A stretch of 64,000 bases of DNA from Bacteroidales bacterium F22 (GCA_029541985.1 CP095414.1:1798001-1862000); one strand, 5' to 3'; counted from the first letter of the stretch, positions 37,491-47,154 are shown. The notes: generated by a model from the sequence alone, not told the origin. Numbers and translations are program-made.

Positions 37491-38879
37491 ATGTATACAT
37501 ATTCTAAAGACCAACTCGAAGCACTTATAACGAAATACAATCGTCCTATTCCTCGCTATACTAGTTACCCTCCAGCAAATTTCTTTAGTGACCGTTTCGT
37601 CACTGAAGATTACATACAGGCTATTAAAGAATCCAATACGGAGGGGGTTTCTAATGTCTCTTTCTATATACATATTCCCTTCTGCAATCATTTGTGCCAC
37701 TATTGTGGATGCAATAGTATCGGTATGAGAAATGAGACGGTCATAGCTAGGTACATGAAAGCGCTGAATAGTGAACTGACTCTGCTACTGAAGCAGATAG
37801 ACCACAACAGAAAATTGGCTCAAATCCATTATGGAGGAGGAAGCCCTTCTTCTATACCTATTCATTATCTCAAAGAACTAAATGATCAGATACTCAGTCA
37901 CTTTGAAACGATAGATTATCCTGAGATAGCGATAGAATGCCATCCTGGTTATCTTGATGAAAAAGCATGGAAGGATATTATAGATGCTGGATTTAATAGG
38001 GTGAGCATAGGAGTACAAGATTTCGATTTGAAGGTTCTGAAGACGGCTAATCGTCGTCCTTCATTGCTACCAGTGGATAAAGTGGTCGAATTGCTACATC
38101 AAGCTGGTCTGACGGTCAATCTAGATTTTATCTATGGTCTACCTCATCAGACAGCTGAGAGTTTTGCAGAAACAATCCAAAAAGCCATTTCTTGTAAACC
38201 TGATAGACTGGTTACCTTCTCGTATGCTCATGTACCATGGGTAAATAAGCAGATGCTTATCTTGGAGAAAGCGGGATTGCCAAATAAGGAAGAGAAACAG
38301 CAAATGTATGACAATGCAAATGGTTTACTCGTTCAAGCAGGGTATAAACCTGTGGGAATGGACCATTTTGTGAAACCGGTTGACGAACTCTATCTCGCAC
38401 TATCAGAGGGTAGATTGCATCGTAATTTTCAAGGATATTGTACACGTAGAACAACTGGTCAAGTGTATGGGCTGGGTACGACAGCAATCAGTCAACTGGA
38501 CAATGCATATGCCCAAAACACAAAGAATCTAGATAAGTATATGACATTAGTCGAGGAGGATAAGCTTCCTATATTTAAAGGGTATCGTCTTAGCAAACAA
38601 GAGAAGGTTACCCGTGAAGTGATTGAGATGTTGATGTGTAATAATACCCTCGACTGGCAGGAAGTAAGTCTATTACTCAAACAACATATTGATGAGGTAA
38701 AAAAACAGACAGCATATGACCTCGTTAAATTGCAAGATTTAGCTAATGATGGAATCATCAAATTGTCTCCTGAAAGAATCGAGATGACCCAATTGGGACA
38801 TCCTTTTGTTCGTAATGTTGCTGCTTCATTAGATCCTTTACTAAACGGTACGGAGGAAAATTATTCCAAACCATTGTAG
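37491..38879 (+). CDS. hemN: Oxygen-independent coproporphyrinogen III oxidase
   Basis: 462 residues, usual length. Radical-SAM enzyme: the motif HIPFCNHLCHYCGC carries Cys65, Cys69 and Cys72 for the 4Fe-4S cluster plus Cys74, the CxxxCxxCxC pattern of true HemN. The C-terminal HemN domain is present. It converts coproporphyrinogen III to protoporphyrinogen IX anaerobically using S-adenosylmethionine. It sits 13 bases after the permease gene and 54 bases before hemG, which performs the next step. Confidence 0.93.
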   Translation: MYTYSKDQLEALITKYNRPIPRYTSYPPANFFSDRFVTEDYIQAIKESNTEGVSNVSFYIHIPFCNHLCHYCGCNSIGMRNETVIARYMKALNSELTLLLKQIDHNRKLAQIHYGGGSPSSIPIHYLKELNDQILSHFETIDYPEIAIECHPGYLDEKAWKDIIDAGFNRVSIGVQDFDLKVLKTANRRPSLLPVDKVVELLHQAGLTVNLDFIYGLPHQTAESFAETIQKAISCKPDRLVTFSYAHVPWVNKQMLILEKAGLPNKEEKQQMYDNANGLLVQAGYKPVGMDHFVKPVDELYLALSEGRLHRNFQGYCTRRTTGQVYGLGTTAISQLDNAYAQNTKNLDKYMTLVEEDKLPIFKGYRLSKQEKVTREVIEMLMCNNTLDWQEVSLLLKQHIDEVKKQTAYDLVKLQDLANDGIIKLSPERIEMTQLGHPFVRNVAASLDPLLNGTEENYSKPL

Positions 38880-38933
38880 AGAATAGTAAAAGTCAACGAG
38901 AAAAGAACATGTGCTTTATAAATACGATCTATT

Positions 38934-40397
38934 ATGACAAATAACATGAATATAGCAAGCCCAGAAAAGCATTATCAAGTGATAGTGGTCGGAGCTGGCA
39001 TCACAGGACTCACTACGGCTATTCATCTTAAAGAAGCCGGAGCAAACGTACATATTCTAGAACAAAAAGACCGGATAGGTGGACAGATAGCTAGTTTCAG
39101 AGAAGGTGACTTTGTTTTTGAAAGTGGCCCCAATACAGGAGTCGTGAATTGTCCTGAAGTAATCGAATTGTTTGAACTAAGTGATACAAAATTATTAACT
39201 CCAAATCCAAATGTGAAACGACGTCTGATTTGGAAGAATAATCAATTTCATCAATTGCCTAGCAACATGGTTCAAGGACTTACAACTTCTTTATTTACTT
39301 GGAAAGATAAATTTCGTATTTTGGGTGAACCATGGAGAAAACCGGGAAGTAACCCAGATGAAAGTGTAGCTGATTTAGTTCGTAGAAGAATGGGAAAGAG
39401 TTTTCTAGATTATGCTATCAATCCTTTTCTCTCTGGAGTATATGCTGGCAACGCTGAGACATTAATCACTCGTTATGCACTACCTAAACTCTATAACTTA
39501 GAACAAGATTATGGAAGTTTTATTCGTGGTGCTATCAAAAAAGCACATCAACCTAAGAGTGAACGTGAGAAAAAAGTGACAAAAGAAATCTTTTCAGCTC
39601 CTAATGGGTTGCAAACTCTAACCGATAGTATAGCCACTAAGATTGGAAAAGAATGTTTCACTTTAGGAACTAAAGATTGCCACATATGGCCAATCAATAA
39701 GCAGAAAGAACCAAACGAAACTGTAGCTAACGCACAAAAAGTATCTGAATCTTCTCCTAAATGGCTCATCAGTTATGTCGTCGAAGGAGAAACTCATTAT
39801 ATCTCATCTGATTACGTCGTGACTACTACAGGGGCTTATCAACTGAAAGAACTTTTGCCATTTGTCGATAAAGAAGCTACAGAATCTTTCGATTCATTAC
39901 GATATGCTCCTGTCATACAAGTGGCTGTGTCGATATCAGATATCAAAGGACATACCCCTTTGTCTTATGGAGGACTGATCCCTTCACATAGTGGTGAACC
40001 AACACTCGGTATCTTGTTCCCCTCTAGTTGCTACACGGGTAAAGCTCCGGACGGAGGTGCCTTATTTACTGTCTTCTTGGGAGGAGTGCATCATCCAGAA
40101 GTACTCAACATGTCTAACAAAGAGATTGAAAAGATCATTCATCATGACCTCTATAACATGCTCAATCTTCCTAAAGAAGTTACTATTGATGCGCTACATA
40201 TCTTTAGACATCGAAAAGCCATACCGCAATATGAAATTAATAGCGGGCAACGATTTAAATATATCCATCAACTCGAAGCACAGTATGAAGGTTTATATTT
40301 AGGAGGTAATATGATTGGTGGTATCGGTCTCGCTGATAGAATCAAACAAGGGACGACTATAGCCAAAGCAATTATTAAATCCAACTCTTTCTTCTAA
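38934..40397 (+). CDS. hemG: Protoporphyrinogen oxidase (HemG/HemY type, FAD)
   Basis: 487 residues with an N-terminal Rossmann FAD site (VGAGITGLTTA, Gly20-Gly25) and the C-terminal GGIGLADRIKQG segment that closes the FAD site of protoporphyrinogen oxidases. It oxidises protoporphyrinogen IX to protoporphyrin IX. Paired with hemN it covers the two steps before iron insertion. Its last 23 bases overlap the end of the convergent corA gene. The symbol follows common Bacteroidota usage; the protein is the FAD (HemY-like) kind, not the flavodoxin-like E. coli HemG. Confidence 0.9.
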   Translation: MTNNMNIASPEKHYQVIVVGAGITGLTTAIHLKEAGANVHILEQKDRIGGQIASFREGDFVFESGPNTGVVNCPEVIELFELSDTKLLTPNPNVKRRLIWKNNQFHQLPSNMVQGLTTSLFTWKDKFRILGEPWRKPGSNPDESVADLVRRRMGKSFLDYAINPFLSGVYAGNAETLITRYALPKLYNLEQDYGSFIRGAIKKAHQPKSEREKKVTKEIFSAPNGLQTLTDSIATKIGKECFTLGTKDCHIWPINKQKEPNETVANAQKVSESSPKWLISYVVEGETHYISSDYVVTTTGAYQLKELLPFVDKEATESFDSLRYAPVIQVAVSISDIKGHTPLSYGGLIPSHSGEPTLGILFPSSCYTGKAPDGGALFTVFLGGVHHPEVLNMSNKEIEKIIHHDLYNMLNLPKEVTIDALHIFRHRKAIPQYEINSGQRFKYIHQLEAQYEGLYLGGNMIGGIGLADRIKQGTTIAKAIIKSNSFF

Positions 40398-41304
40398 AGT
40401 AATACCAGAAGAAACCTGTCAAAACTAAGCAAAGGAGCAGTATCAAAGGTAATCCCCATGGCCATTGCTCCCAACCGTTGATTAGATTCATCCCGAAGAT
40501 ACTAGCAATCAGTGTAGGAAACATCATGATAATAGAGAAAGAAGTTAATGTCTTCATCACACTATTCATGTTGTTACTGATAATAGATGCATAGGTATCA
40601 AGTGTGCTTTCTAGAATATTACTATAAATATCAGAAGAAATATGGGCCTGATTGAGCTCAATAGTCACATCTTCAATTAGTTCAGCATCTAAAGCATCTA
40701 TAGGCAACTTAAATTTTAATTTGGTCATCAAAGCTTCATCACTCTGTATAGAAGTGGTAAAGAAAACAAGTGAATCTTGCAAACGAGACAATGCAATCAG
40801 ATTCTTATTTGAGATTTTCAAATCATCCAATTCTCGTTTCGCCTTATCAATACGTATCTTGATTTGCTTAAGCATCTTTAGATACCATACCGATGAGGAT
40901 AGGAAGAGATGAAATACCATATCTACAGCATCGATAAAACCTCGTTTCTTACGTGCATAATAAGCTGAGAAGTCATTCATCATATGCGTCTCATGGTTAC
41001 AGATAGTAACCAACACATCTCCCTTAAAAGCAATGCCTAAAGGGACAGTCATATATGGAGATCTAGACTGTTCTACTTTCATATAAGGAATACGCATGAT
41101 AATCAGCTCCCAGCCCTCTTCATTTTCTATACGGGAGCGTTCATCAATATCCTTGATATCTGAGATAAAAAAATCGGGAACTCCGAGTTCCTTTACAATA
41201 TAATCAGTTTCTGCTTCGTCAGGGCTATAGACTTCTATCCAAGCATTACTCTGATGTTCCGATAATCTCTTTAAACTTCCCTTTGTATTCCAATATCGTA
41301 TCAT
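40375..41304 (-). CDS. corA: CorA-family divalent metal transporter
   Basis: 309 residues. A large N-terminal cytoplasmic domain is followed by two C-terminal membrane helices. The diagnostic GMN triplet (Gly271-Met-Asn) stands at the end of the first helix, and the short basic tail (RRKSWI) is also typical. It forms a pentameric Mg2+ (or Co2+/Ni2+) channel in the inner membrane. Its 3' end overlaps hemG on the other strand by 23 bases. It lies 14 bases after the stop of the PBP4-type gene, so the two are probably cotranscribed. Confidence 0.9.
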   Translation of the reverse strand: MIRYWNTKGSLKRLSEHQSNAWIEVYSPDEAETDYIVKELGVPDFFISDIKDIDERSRIENEEGWELIIMRIPYMKVEQSRSPYMTVPLGIAFKGDVLVTICNHETHMMNDFSAYYARKKRGFIDAVDMVFHLFLSSSVWYLKMLKQIKIRIDKAKRELDDLKISNKNLIALSRLQDSLVFFTTSIQSDEALMTKLKFKLPIDALDAELIEDVTIELNQAHISSDIYSNILESTLDTYASIISNNMNSVMKTLTSFSIIMMFPTLIASIFGMNLINGWEQWPWGLPLILLLCLVLTGFFWYYFRRKSWI

Positions 41305-41318
41305 AATTCGTCATGTCT

Positions 41319-42959
41319 TTAATGATTTGCCATCACCAAGGTGCACAATGCATCTTGAAATTTTCTTGCTGCACATCCAGAATGCATCTTCTCATTCATA
41401 ATCGTAAATGCAATCTCTCTTCCTTTATTCGTCTTGAGATAACCAGAGAGACAACTTGCAGCAGTAACAGTACCCGTCTTTGCATGAACTAATCGGTACC
41501 CTACTTTTCCTCTTCCAAAACGATATTTCATAGTACCATCTATACCAGATACAGGCAACGCCTTGTAAAGAGCAGAAAATACGTGTGTATCGCTGTACGC
41601 ATATATTAGAAGTTGAGTTAATAACTTCGGTGAAACATAATCATAGGATGATAACCCACATCCATCAGTGAAGATATATTCTTTTTTATTGACATTAATT
41701 GCTTCGAGCAACTTCGTAATAGCCTTCAAGCCATCTTTTGCATGTAAGTTTTTGTTTTTTCTTGAGGAAACCTGAGCAAGATGTGTGAGCATCGACTCAG
41801 CATATAAGTTATCACTTTCTTTTAGCATCTCCTTAAGTACAGTATAAAAGGACGTTGTAATTACTTTTACACGAACCAAAGTAGTATCTTCACTCAATGA
41901 GGGAACCTCTCCAAATAGATAGTTCTCCCCTAGAGGAATTGCTGTATAGGGAACCTCCACATCCTCCGTATCAAGAGTAGAAATCGAATCAATCTCTGAA
42001 GAAGTCATGGCATCAACAGAAATCGTAGACTTGTACATAGGCATCTCACGATTGGGTTCATCTAAATCACTCGTCTGAAGTGAGATGCCTCGCTGTTCTA
42101 ATTTGCTGACTAACGACATCATACAAAAGTCCTGTGGAGAAAACACATTAATCTCTGCAGATACGGGCGTATAGATATCTCCACTAACTTCAAATACATT
42201 CCCATTTCTTAACCACTGACGAGTTAACTTCATCCCCCTGCGCATCGTCCTACGGGTAGTCGTCCTGGTCTTATTTACTACAGTGTAGACAGCATCACTA
42301 GGGAAGATTTCTAATTTAGCTGGTTGCCCGAGAACGCCTGGAGATACTCTTACTCTCAATCTTCCTTCTTGGTACATCAGAGGAGAGAGATAAGCTTGAA
42401 AAGCGGCTGGATTATCATCCCACAACCATCCACTACGCCAATAAAGAGAATCAGTCAAAGAAATATCTCCATATAATTGTCCTTTAATAACATGAAAAGT
42501 GCTATCGTTAAGCAAGGCATCAATCATAGAATCCATATCCTCAGAATCAAATGTAGGATCAGCCTCTCCTTTTAGATAAATATCACCAAATAGAGTATCA
42601 TTTCTAACGACACCAGTTCTGAACATAGATGTTTGAAAAGGAATATCCTTGGTCTTGCCAGAAAGAGAAGTGATAGAAGTCAGAAGTTTCATAGTAGAAG
42701 CAGGACGAGCCATTTTTTCTGCACGATGCGTATACAACATTCGATGTTGTTTGAGGTCATAAAAACAAATTCCTACATCAGATTGCATAGGTAATCTATC
42801 AATCAATTGTTGAATCTTCGACGCTAACTCTATACTATCTTTCTGAAAAGTTGAAATACTCGATTGACGCTTGTTTCCTCCATCAGCCCAAGCAATGCTA
42901 ATAGAAAGGATAGCAATATACAATGCTACCCTTATTTTTCTACTCATGATGAATCTCAT
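41319..42959 (-). CDS. D-alanyl-D-alanine carboxypeptidase/endopeptidase, PBP4 class (DacB-like)
   Basis: 546 residues, exported (signal peptide to about residue 25, SIAWA). The three penicillin-binding motifs are visible: STMK (Ser88-Lys91), SDN (in ESDNLYAESML) and KTG (from Lys494). A large insertion between SxxK and SxN is characteristic of the S13 peptidase class. It trims or cuts peptide cross-links in the periplasmic peptidoglycan. The in-frame ATG at 42947 (MSRKIR) is an alternative start and gives a more normal signal peptide. It lies 51 bases after lpdA on the same strand. Confidence 0.92.
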   Translation of the reverse strand: MRFIMSRKIRVALYIAILSISIAWADGGNKRQSSISTFQKDSIELASKIQQLIDRLPMQSDVGICFYDLKQHRMLYTHRAEKMARPASTMKLLTSITSLSGKTKDIPFQTSMFRTGVVRNDTLFGDIYLKGEADPTFDSEDMDSMIDALLNDSTFHVIKGQLYGDISLTDSLYWRSGWLWDDNPAAFQAYLSPLMYQEGRLRVRVSPGVLGQPAKLEIFPSDAVYTVVNKTRTTTRRTMRRGMKLTRQWLRNGNVFEVSGDIYTPVSAEINVFSPQDFCMMSLVSKLEQRGISLQTSDLDEPNREMPMYKSTISVDAMTSSEIDSISTLDTEDVEVPYTAIPLGENYLFGEVPSLSEDTTLVRVKVITTSFYTVLKEMLKESDNLYAESMLTHLAQVSSRKNKNLHAKDGLKAITKLLEAINVNKKEYIFTDGCGLSSYDYVSPKLLTQLLIYAYSDTHVFSALYKALPVSGIDGTMKYRFGRGKVGYRLVHAKTGTVTAASCLSGYLKTNKGREIAFTIMNEKMHSGCAARKFQDALCTLVMANH

Positions 42960-43010
42960 AAATTATCTACTCATTTAGTCTTTCTAAAAAGGGACTTATT
43001 TTTATTGGTT

Positions 43011-44372
43011 TTACAGACACTCTTTTATAATTTCTCCTACAGTAGGGTGCGGGAAGATACTACGTTTCCATTCATTAGCTTTACGCTTCAACCGAATAGC
43101 ATTGGCCGCTTGAATAATGATTTCTGAAGCAGGATTGCCCAAGATATGTACTCCCCAAATACGTTGATCGTTTGGATTGATTAATATACGGCAAGTTCCA
43201 TTTACCCCTTCGTTCTCTGCAACAAAACGGCCCGCATATGCCATAGGCAATTCTTTCAGTATATATGGAATTCCTCTCGCCTTCAATTCTTGTTCTGTAT
43301 ACCCTACTCCAGCCAATTCAGGATTGGCATATAATACACTAGGAATACACTGATAAATAATCTCATCAGTCCTTCCCAAAAGAGTTTGTACAGCAACTTC
43401 TGCCTCCCGTATAGCAGTGTGAGCTAACATCGACCTACCATTTGCATCTCCACACAAATAAATATGATGAGAAGAGGTTTGCATCCGTTTATTTTGAAGA
43501 ATATTTCCTTTGTCGTCTGTGTCGAGTTTAAGATTTTCCAATCCAAAACCAGTAGTTATTTTTCTACGACCAGTACTAACTAGTAACTTATCTACTACTA
43601 TTTTTTCTTCTTGAGTCGGAGCCGTAGTGACAAGGATACGATCTCCTTGCATAGCAACAGCTGTCACTTTGGTAGAAAGTAAGAATCTAACTCCTCGCTT
43701 AGCATACATCTCACGAAGCTGAACAACCAATGTCTCATCAAACATAGGTAAAACCTCATCCATCATCTCTATGACAGTCACTTCTGAACCCATACTATTA
43801 AAGTAAGAGGCAAATTCCATTCCTATCACACCACCACCAAGTATCGCAATGGATTTAGGAATATCAGTACATTCTAAAGGTTCTCTATGGGTCCAATAAG
43901 GAACCTCATTAATCCCAGATATAGGTGGGATGATAGGTTCAGAGCCCGTACAGACAAAGATATTCTCAGTATAATAACACGAATCATCACAGACGACATG
44001 ATGGCTACTCTTGATGTAAGCTTCTCCCTTTATTATTTTCACCCCCGCATTTTCAAGCCGTTGCTTGATGCCAAGGACTAACTTACGGACTACCTTTTTC
44101 TTTCTCGATACTATCTTTTTCATATCGGGTTGAATCTCTCCACTGATAGCAATTCCATATTTTGATGCTTGACGAGCTTGGTCCAGTACTTTCGCACTAT
44201 AAAGAAGTGTCTTCGTAGGGATGCAACCCTCATTGAGACAGACGCCTCCCATATGGTCAGATTTTTCAAATATGACGACTTTATATCCCGCTTTTGCAGA
44301 CTTTTCAGCAGCAGTATATCCTGCAGGTCCAGCACCAATAACAGCTAGATCGTATCTCTCTATATCATCCAT
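43011..44372 (-). CDS. lpdA: Dihydrolipoyl dehydrogenase
   Basis: 453 residues. FAD-binding GAGPAGYTAAEKSAKAG (about 13-29), the redox-active pair Cys45/Cys50 in CLNEGCIP, an NAD site (LGGGVIGMEFA, near 165) and the C-terminal dimerisation domain with the HPTVGE catalytic histidine-glutamate motif are all present. It re-oxidises dihydrolipoamide of 2-oxoacid dehydrogenase or glycine cleavage complexes. No E1, E2 or lipoyl-protein gene is nearby, so it is a stand-alone E3. Confidence 0.93.
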   Translation of the reverse strand: MDDIERYDLAVIGAGPAGYTAAEKSAKAGYKVVIFEKSDHMGGVCLNEGCIPTKTLLYSAKVLDQARQASKYGIAISGEIQPDMKKIVSRKKKVVRKLVLGIKQRLENAGVKIIKGEAYIKSSHHVVCDDSCYYTENIFVCTGSEPIIPPISGINEVPYWTHREPLECTDIPKSIAILGGGVIGMEFASYFNSMGSEVTVIEMMDEVLPMFDETLVVQLREMYAKRGVRFLLSTKVTAVAMQGDRILVTTAPTQEEKIVVDKLLVSTGRRKITTGFGLENLKLDTDDKGNILQNKRMQTSSHHIYLCGDANGRSMLAHTAIREAEVAVQTLLGRTDEIIYQCIPSVLYANPELAGVGYTEQELKARGIPYILKELPMAYAGRFVAENEGVNGTCRILINPNDQRIWGVHILGNPASEIIIQAANAIRLKRKANEWKRSIFPHPTVGEIIKECL

Positions 44373-44461
44373 AATTAAAGTACACGTTAGGTTTGTTACT
44401 TAATGAGATGCAATGTAATACTTTTGTATTGGAATAACAACCTGCGAGATAATAAAAGGAT

Positions 44462-44494
44462 AAAAAAAGTAGGAAGTCAATTAAGACTTCCTAC
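44462..44494 (-). terminator. Terminator after rubrerythrin
   Basis: GTAGGAAGTC (44469-44478) and GACTTCCTAC (44485-44494) pair perfectly with a 6-base loop and are followed, on the minus strand, by seven Ts. Another perfect 11-base inverted repeat (44513-44523 with 44533-44543) lies between it and the gene and has no T run. Confidence 0.8.
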
Positions 44495-44550
44495 CCTTTA
44501 GTTACCGAATAGTTGAAACTATTTATCATTTGAATAGTTTCAATTACACA

Positions 44551-45126
44551 CTAATAATTTTTTTTGATTTCTTCAAAGTAAGATTGTGCATGAAGACATG
44601 CTGGACATACCTTAGGAGCTTCTTCTCCCTCGAAAATAAATCCACAGTTACGACATTGCCATACAACGGTCTTATCTTTCTTGAAAACAGAATTGTTTTC
44701 TACATTATTTAGAAATGCATTGTAACGCTCTTCGTGAGTTTTCTCAGCGATTACAATCATACGATACATCTTAGCAACATCATCAAAACCTTCTGCCTCA
44801 GCTTCATCAGCAAAACGAGGATAAAGAAGACTCCATTCTTCATGTTCACCTGCTGCTGCAGCTTTTAGATTTTCTGCTGTAGTACCGATAACGCCTGCTG
44901 GGAAAGAAGCAGTAATTTCAACTTCACCACCCTGAAGATGCTTAAACATACGTTCAGCATGTTCTTTCTCCTGGTTAGCAGTTTCTTCAAAGATAGCTGC
45001 GATTTGTTCATAACCTTCTTTTTTTGCTTTGCTAGCAAAATAAGTGTAACGCATACGTGCTTGAGACTCACCTGCAAAAGAGGTCATTAGATTCTTTTCT
45101 GTCTTTGTTCCTTTGATACTTTTCAT
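44551..45126 (-). CDS. rbr: Rubrerythrin
   Basis: 191 residues. A four-helix diiron domain (EExxH-type ligands in EETANQEKEHAERM and EKTHEERY) is joined to a C-terminal rubredoxin domain with Cys158, Cys161, Cys174 and Cys177 (CRNCG, CPAC). It reduces hydrogen peroxide to water in the cytoplasm, a main peroxide defence in anaerobes. The gene is monocistronic: it has its own promoter and terminator. A 27-base perfect palindrome of Fur/PerR type overlaps the promoter, so peroxide- or iron-responsive control is likely. Confidence 0.95.
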   Translation of the reverse strand: MKSIKGTKTEKNLMTSFAGESQARMRYTYFASKAKKEGYEQIAAIFEETANQEKEHAERMFKHLQGGEVEITASFPAGVIGTTAENLKAAAAGEHEEWSLLYPRFADEAEAEGFDDVAKMYRMIVIAEKTHEERYNAFLNNVENNSVFKKDKTVVWQCRNCGFIFEGEEAPKVCPACLHAQSYFEEIKKNY

Positions 45127-45237
45127 TTTCTTTCTTTATTGATTGATTGATTGAATTTTTATTATTTCATTCAGCAAATACGTCATTAAATATTTACTGA
45201 ACTGCAATGTACTAAATATTTTCCCTTTTAGCGAATA

Positions 45238-45269
45238 CAAAGATACAATATTTATTGTAATGATTACAA
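45238..45269 (-). promoter_or_regulatory. Promoter of the rubrerythrin gene
   Basis: Minus-strand TTG (45267-45269), 21 bases, TATCTTTG (45238-45245). The Fur-type palindrome covers the spacer and the -33 box. Confidence 0.65.
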
Positions 45270-45275
45270 TAAATA
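45249..45275. promoter_or_regulatory. 27-base palindrome, PerR/Fur-type box on the rbr promoter
   Basis: Two perfect 13-base arms (45249-45261, 45263-45275) flank a single central G. The inner 7-1-7 core is TTGTAAT-G-ATTACAA, one mismatch per arm from the per-box TTATAAT-n-ATTATAA. Its place over the -33 box and spacer fits a repressor site. The regulator itself is not in this window. Confidence 0.7.
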
Positions 45276-45350
45276 CAGCTCTTTTTCATAGAATCTACTG
45301 ATTTTACCCTTTTCTATGCTATACAACATATGTATCTCATTATTATTATG

Positions 45351-45358
45351 TACTTTTG
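45351..45358 (+). promoter_or_regulatory. -7 box of the SulP transporter gene
   Basis: TACTTTTG at 45351-45358. A TTG in the coding frame at 45356 lies inside this box, so it cannot be the start of translation; ATG at 45386 or 45389 is. No clear -33 box was found. Confidence 0.5.
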
Positions 45359-45385
45359 CAGCCAATTAATAACAATTTATATTTT

Positions 45386-47071
45386 ATGATGACATTTTTT
45401 TTCAAGCCTAGACTTTGGCAAGAATTAAAAACGTATAATCGTTCCAAGTTCACAAGCGATGTGATGGCAGGAATTATTGTAGGTATTGTAGCATTGCCTT
45501 TAGCTATTGCCTTTGCAATTGCTTCTGGCGTATCTCCAGAGAAAGGTATTATAACCGCAGTGATAGCAGGTTTCATCATTTCTTTTCTGGGTGGAACCAA
45601 AATACAAATAGGTGGCCCCACAGGTGCTTTTATTGTGATAGTCTATGGCATCGTCCAGCAATACGGTCTAGAGGGACTGATGATGGCCACCATGATGGCA
45701 GGTGTTCTTTTGATTTTGTTGGGCTTATTCAAGTTAGGCACAATCATCAAATTCATCCCCTATCCTATAATCGTAGGATTTACCAGTGGAATAGCGATAA
45801 CCATCTTTTCGACACAGATAGCAGACATTTTTGGTTTGCAATTTGGTGGAGAGAAATTACCTGGTGATTTTATAGAGAAGTGGATCATGTATTTCAATCA
45901 CTTCGATTCCATCAACTGGATGAATACAGGGATATCCCTATTGAGTATCCTTATCATCACGATGACCCCACGTTTTTCCAAACGAGTACCTGGCTCTCTC
46001 ATTGCAATTATTTTCATCACTGGAATGGTCTATCTACTCAAAACATATGGAGGAGTTGACGACATCGCAACGATTGGTGATCGTTTCACCATATCATCCA
46101 AGCTACCTAGTTTTCAATTACCCGACTTTTCGTGGTCTAACATAAGCAATTTACTTCCGGTAGCAGTCACTATCGCCATATTAGGTTCTATTGAATCGCT
46201 ACTCTCCGCTACAGTAGCTGATGGAGTCATAGGTGACAAACACGACAGTAATACAGAATTGATAGCCCAAGGATTAGCAAATATAGCTTCTCCGCTATTT
46301 GGAGGTATTCCTGCAACAGGAGCCATCGCAAGAACAATGACCAATATCAACAATGGAGGAAAGACCCCTATCTCTGGTATTATACATGCATTTGTTTTGC
46401 TACTGATTCTATTATTTTTGATGCCATTAGCAAAATATATTCCGATGGCTTGTCTTGCCGGTGTCTTAGTTATCGTATCTTACAATATGTCTGAATGGCG
46501 TACTTTCAAACAATTGCTTCGGGGTACAAAAAGTGATGTCAGCGTATTATTAATTACGTTTTTCTTAACGATTATATTTGATTTGACTATAGCTATTGAA
46601 ATAGGGTTGCTTATCGCTTGTCTCCTATTTATGAAACGTGTAGCAGAAACAACAAAAATATCTATCAACACAGATATAATAGATCCAAGTGCTCAGACCG
46701 ATATGGTCGTAAAAGACAATCATCTTGTCATAAAGAAAGGCATTGAAGTTTACGAAATCGATGGACCTTACTTCTTTGGTATTGCTAATAGGTTTGAGGA
46801 GATAATGATTCGTCAACATCACCACCCTAAAGTACGTGTCATACGTATGAGGCACGTACCATTTATCGATTCTACTGGATTGTATAATTTCACGAACTTC
46901 GTGAAGAAGTGTAGAGAAGAACATATTATGATTGTTCTTTCAGGCGTAAATGAGAAGGTACATGAGACTTTGAAAAATGGTGGATTCTATGATCTTATGG
47001 AAGAGAAGAATATCTGCGATAACATCAATGAAGCATTGAAAAAAGCCGAAGAAATACTCTCCGAAAAATAG
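45386..47071 (+). CDS. SulP-family inorganic anion transporter with STAS domain
   Basis: About 562 residues. The membrane part (about 1-420; GGPTGAF near residue 77, PATGAIARTMTNINNGGKTP near residue 310) is of the SulP/SLC26 type, and the C-terminal STAS domain carries VPFIDSTGLYNF. SulP proteins move sulfate, bicarbonate or related anions; the substrate is not readable. Being next to rubrerythrin is probably incidental, as the two genes diverge. The upstream TTG at 45356 lies in the promoter, so the ATG pair at 45386-45391 is used as start. Confidence 0.88.
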   Translation: MMTFFFKPRLWQELKTYNRSKFTSDVMAGIIVGIVALPLAIAFAIASGVSPEKGIITAVIAGFIISFLGGTKIQIGGPTGAFIVIVYGIVQQYGLEGLMMATMMAGVLLILLGLFKLGTIIKFIPYPIIVGFTSGIAITIFSTQIADIFGLQFGGEKLPGDFIEKWIMYFNHFDSINWMNTGISLLSILIITMTPRFSKRVPGSLIAIIFITGMVYLLKTYGGVDDIATIGDRFTISSKLPSFQLPDFSWSNISNLLPVAVTIAILGSIESLLSATVADGVIGDKHDSNTELIAQGLANIASPLFGGIPATGAIARTMTNINNGGKTPISGIIHAFVLLLILLFLMPLAKYIPMACLAGVLVIVSYNMSEWRTFKQLLRGTKSDVSVLLITFFLTIIFDLTIAIEIGLLIACLLFMKRVAETTKISINTDIIDPSAQTDMVVKDNHLVIKKGIEVYEIDGPYFFGIANRFEEIMIRQHHHPKVRVIRMRHVPFIDSTGLYNFTNFVKKCREEHIMIVLSGVNEKVHETLKNGGFYDLMEEKNICDNINEALKKAEEILSEK

Positions 47072-47090
47072 TTCACACATTATTTATACA

Positions 47091-47133
47091 AATAGTCCCT
47101 ATTCTATTCATTAAGAATAAAATAGGGACTATT
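47091..47133. terminator. Two-way terminator between sulP and miaB
   Basis: AATAGTCCCTATT (47091-47103) and AATAGGGACTATT (47121-47133) are perfect complements between two convergent genes, with T-rich flanks on both sides. Confidence 0.75.
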
Positions 47134-47154
47134 TTATTGAACGAAGAAAAGACG

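Noticed and set aside
44513..44543. Second terminator after rubrerythrin
   Set aside because: The 11-base inverted repeat is perfect but has no T run on either side; the hairpin at 44469-44494 is the terminator. Its own role is unclear.
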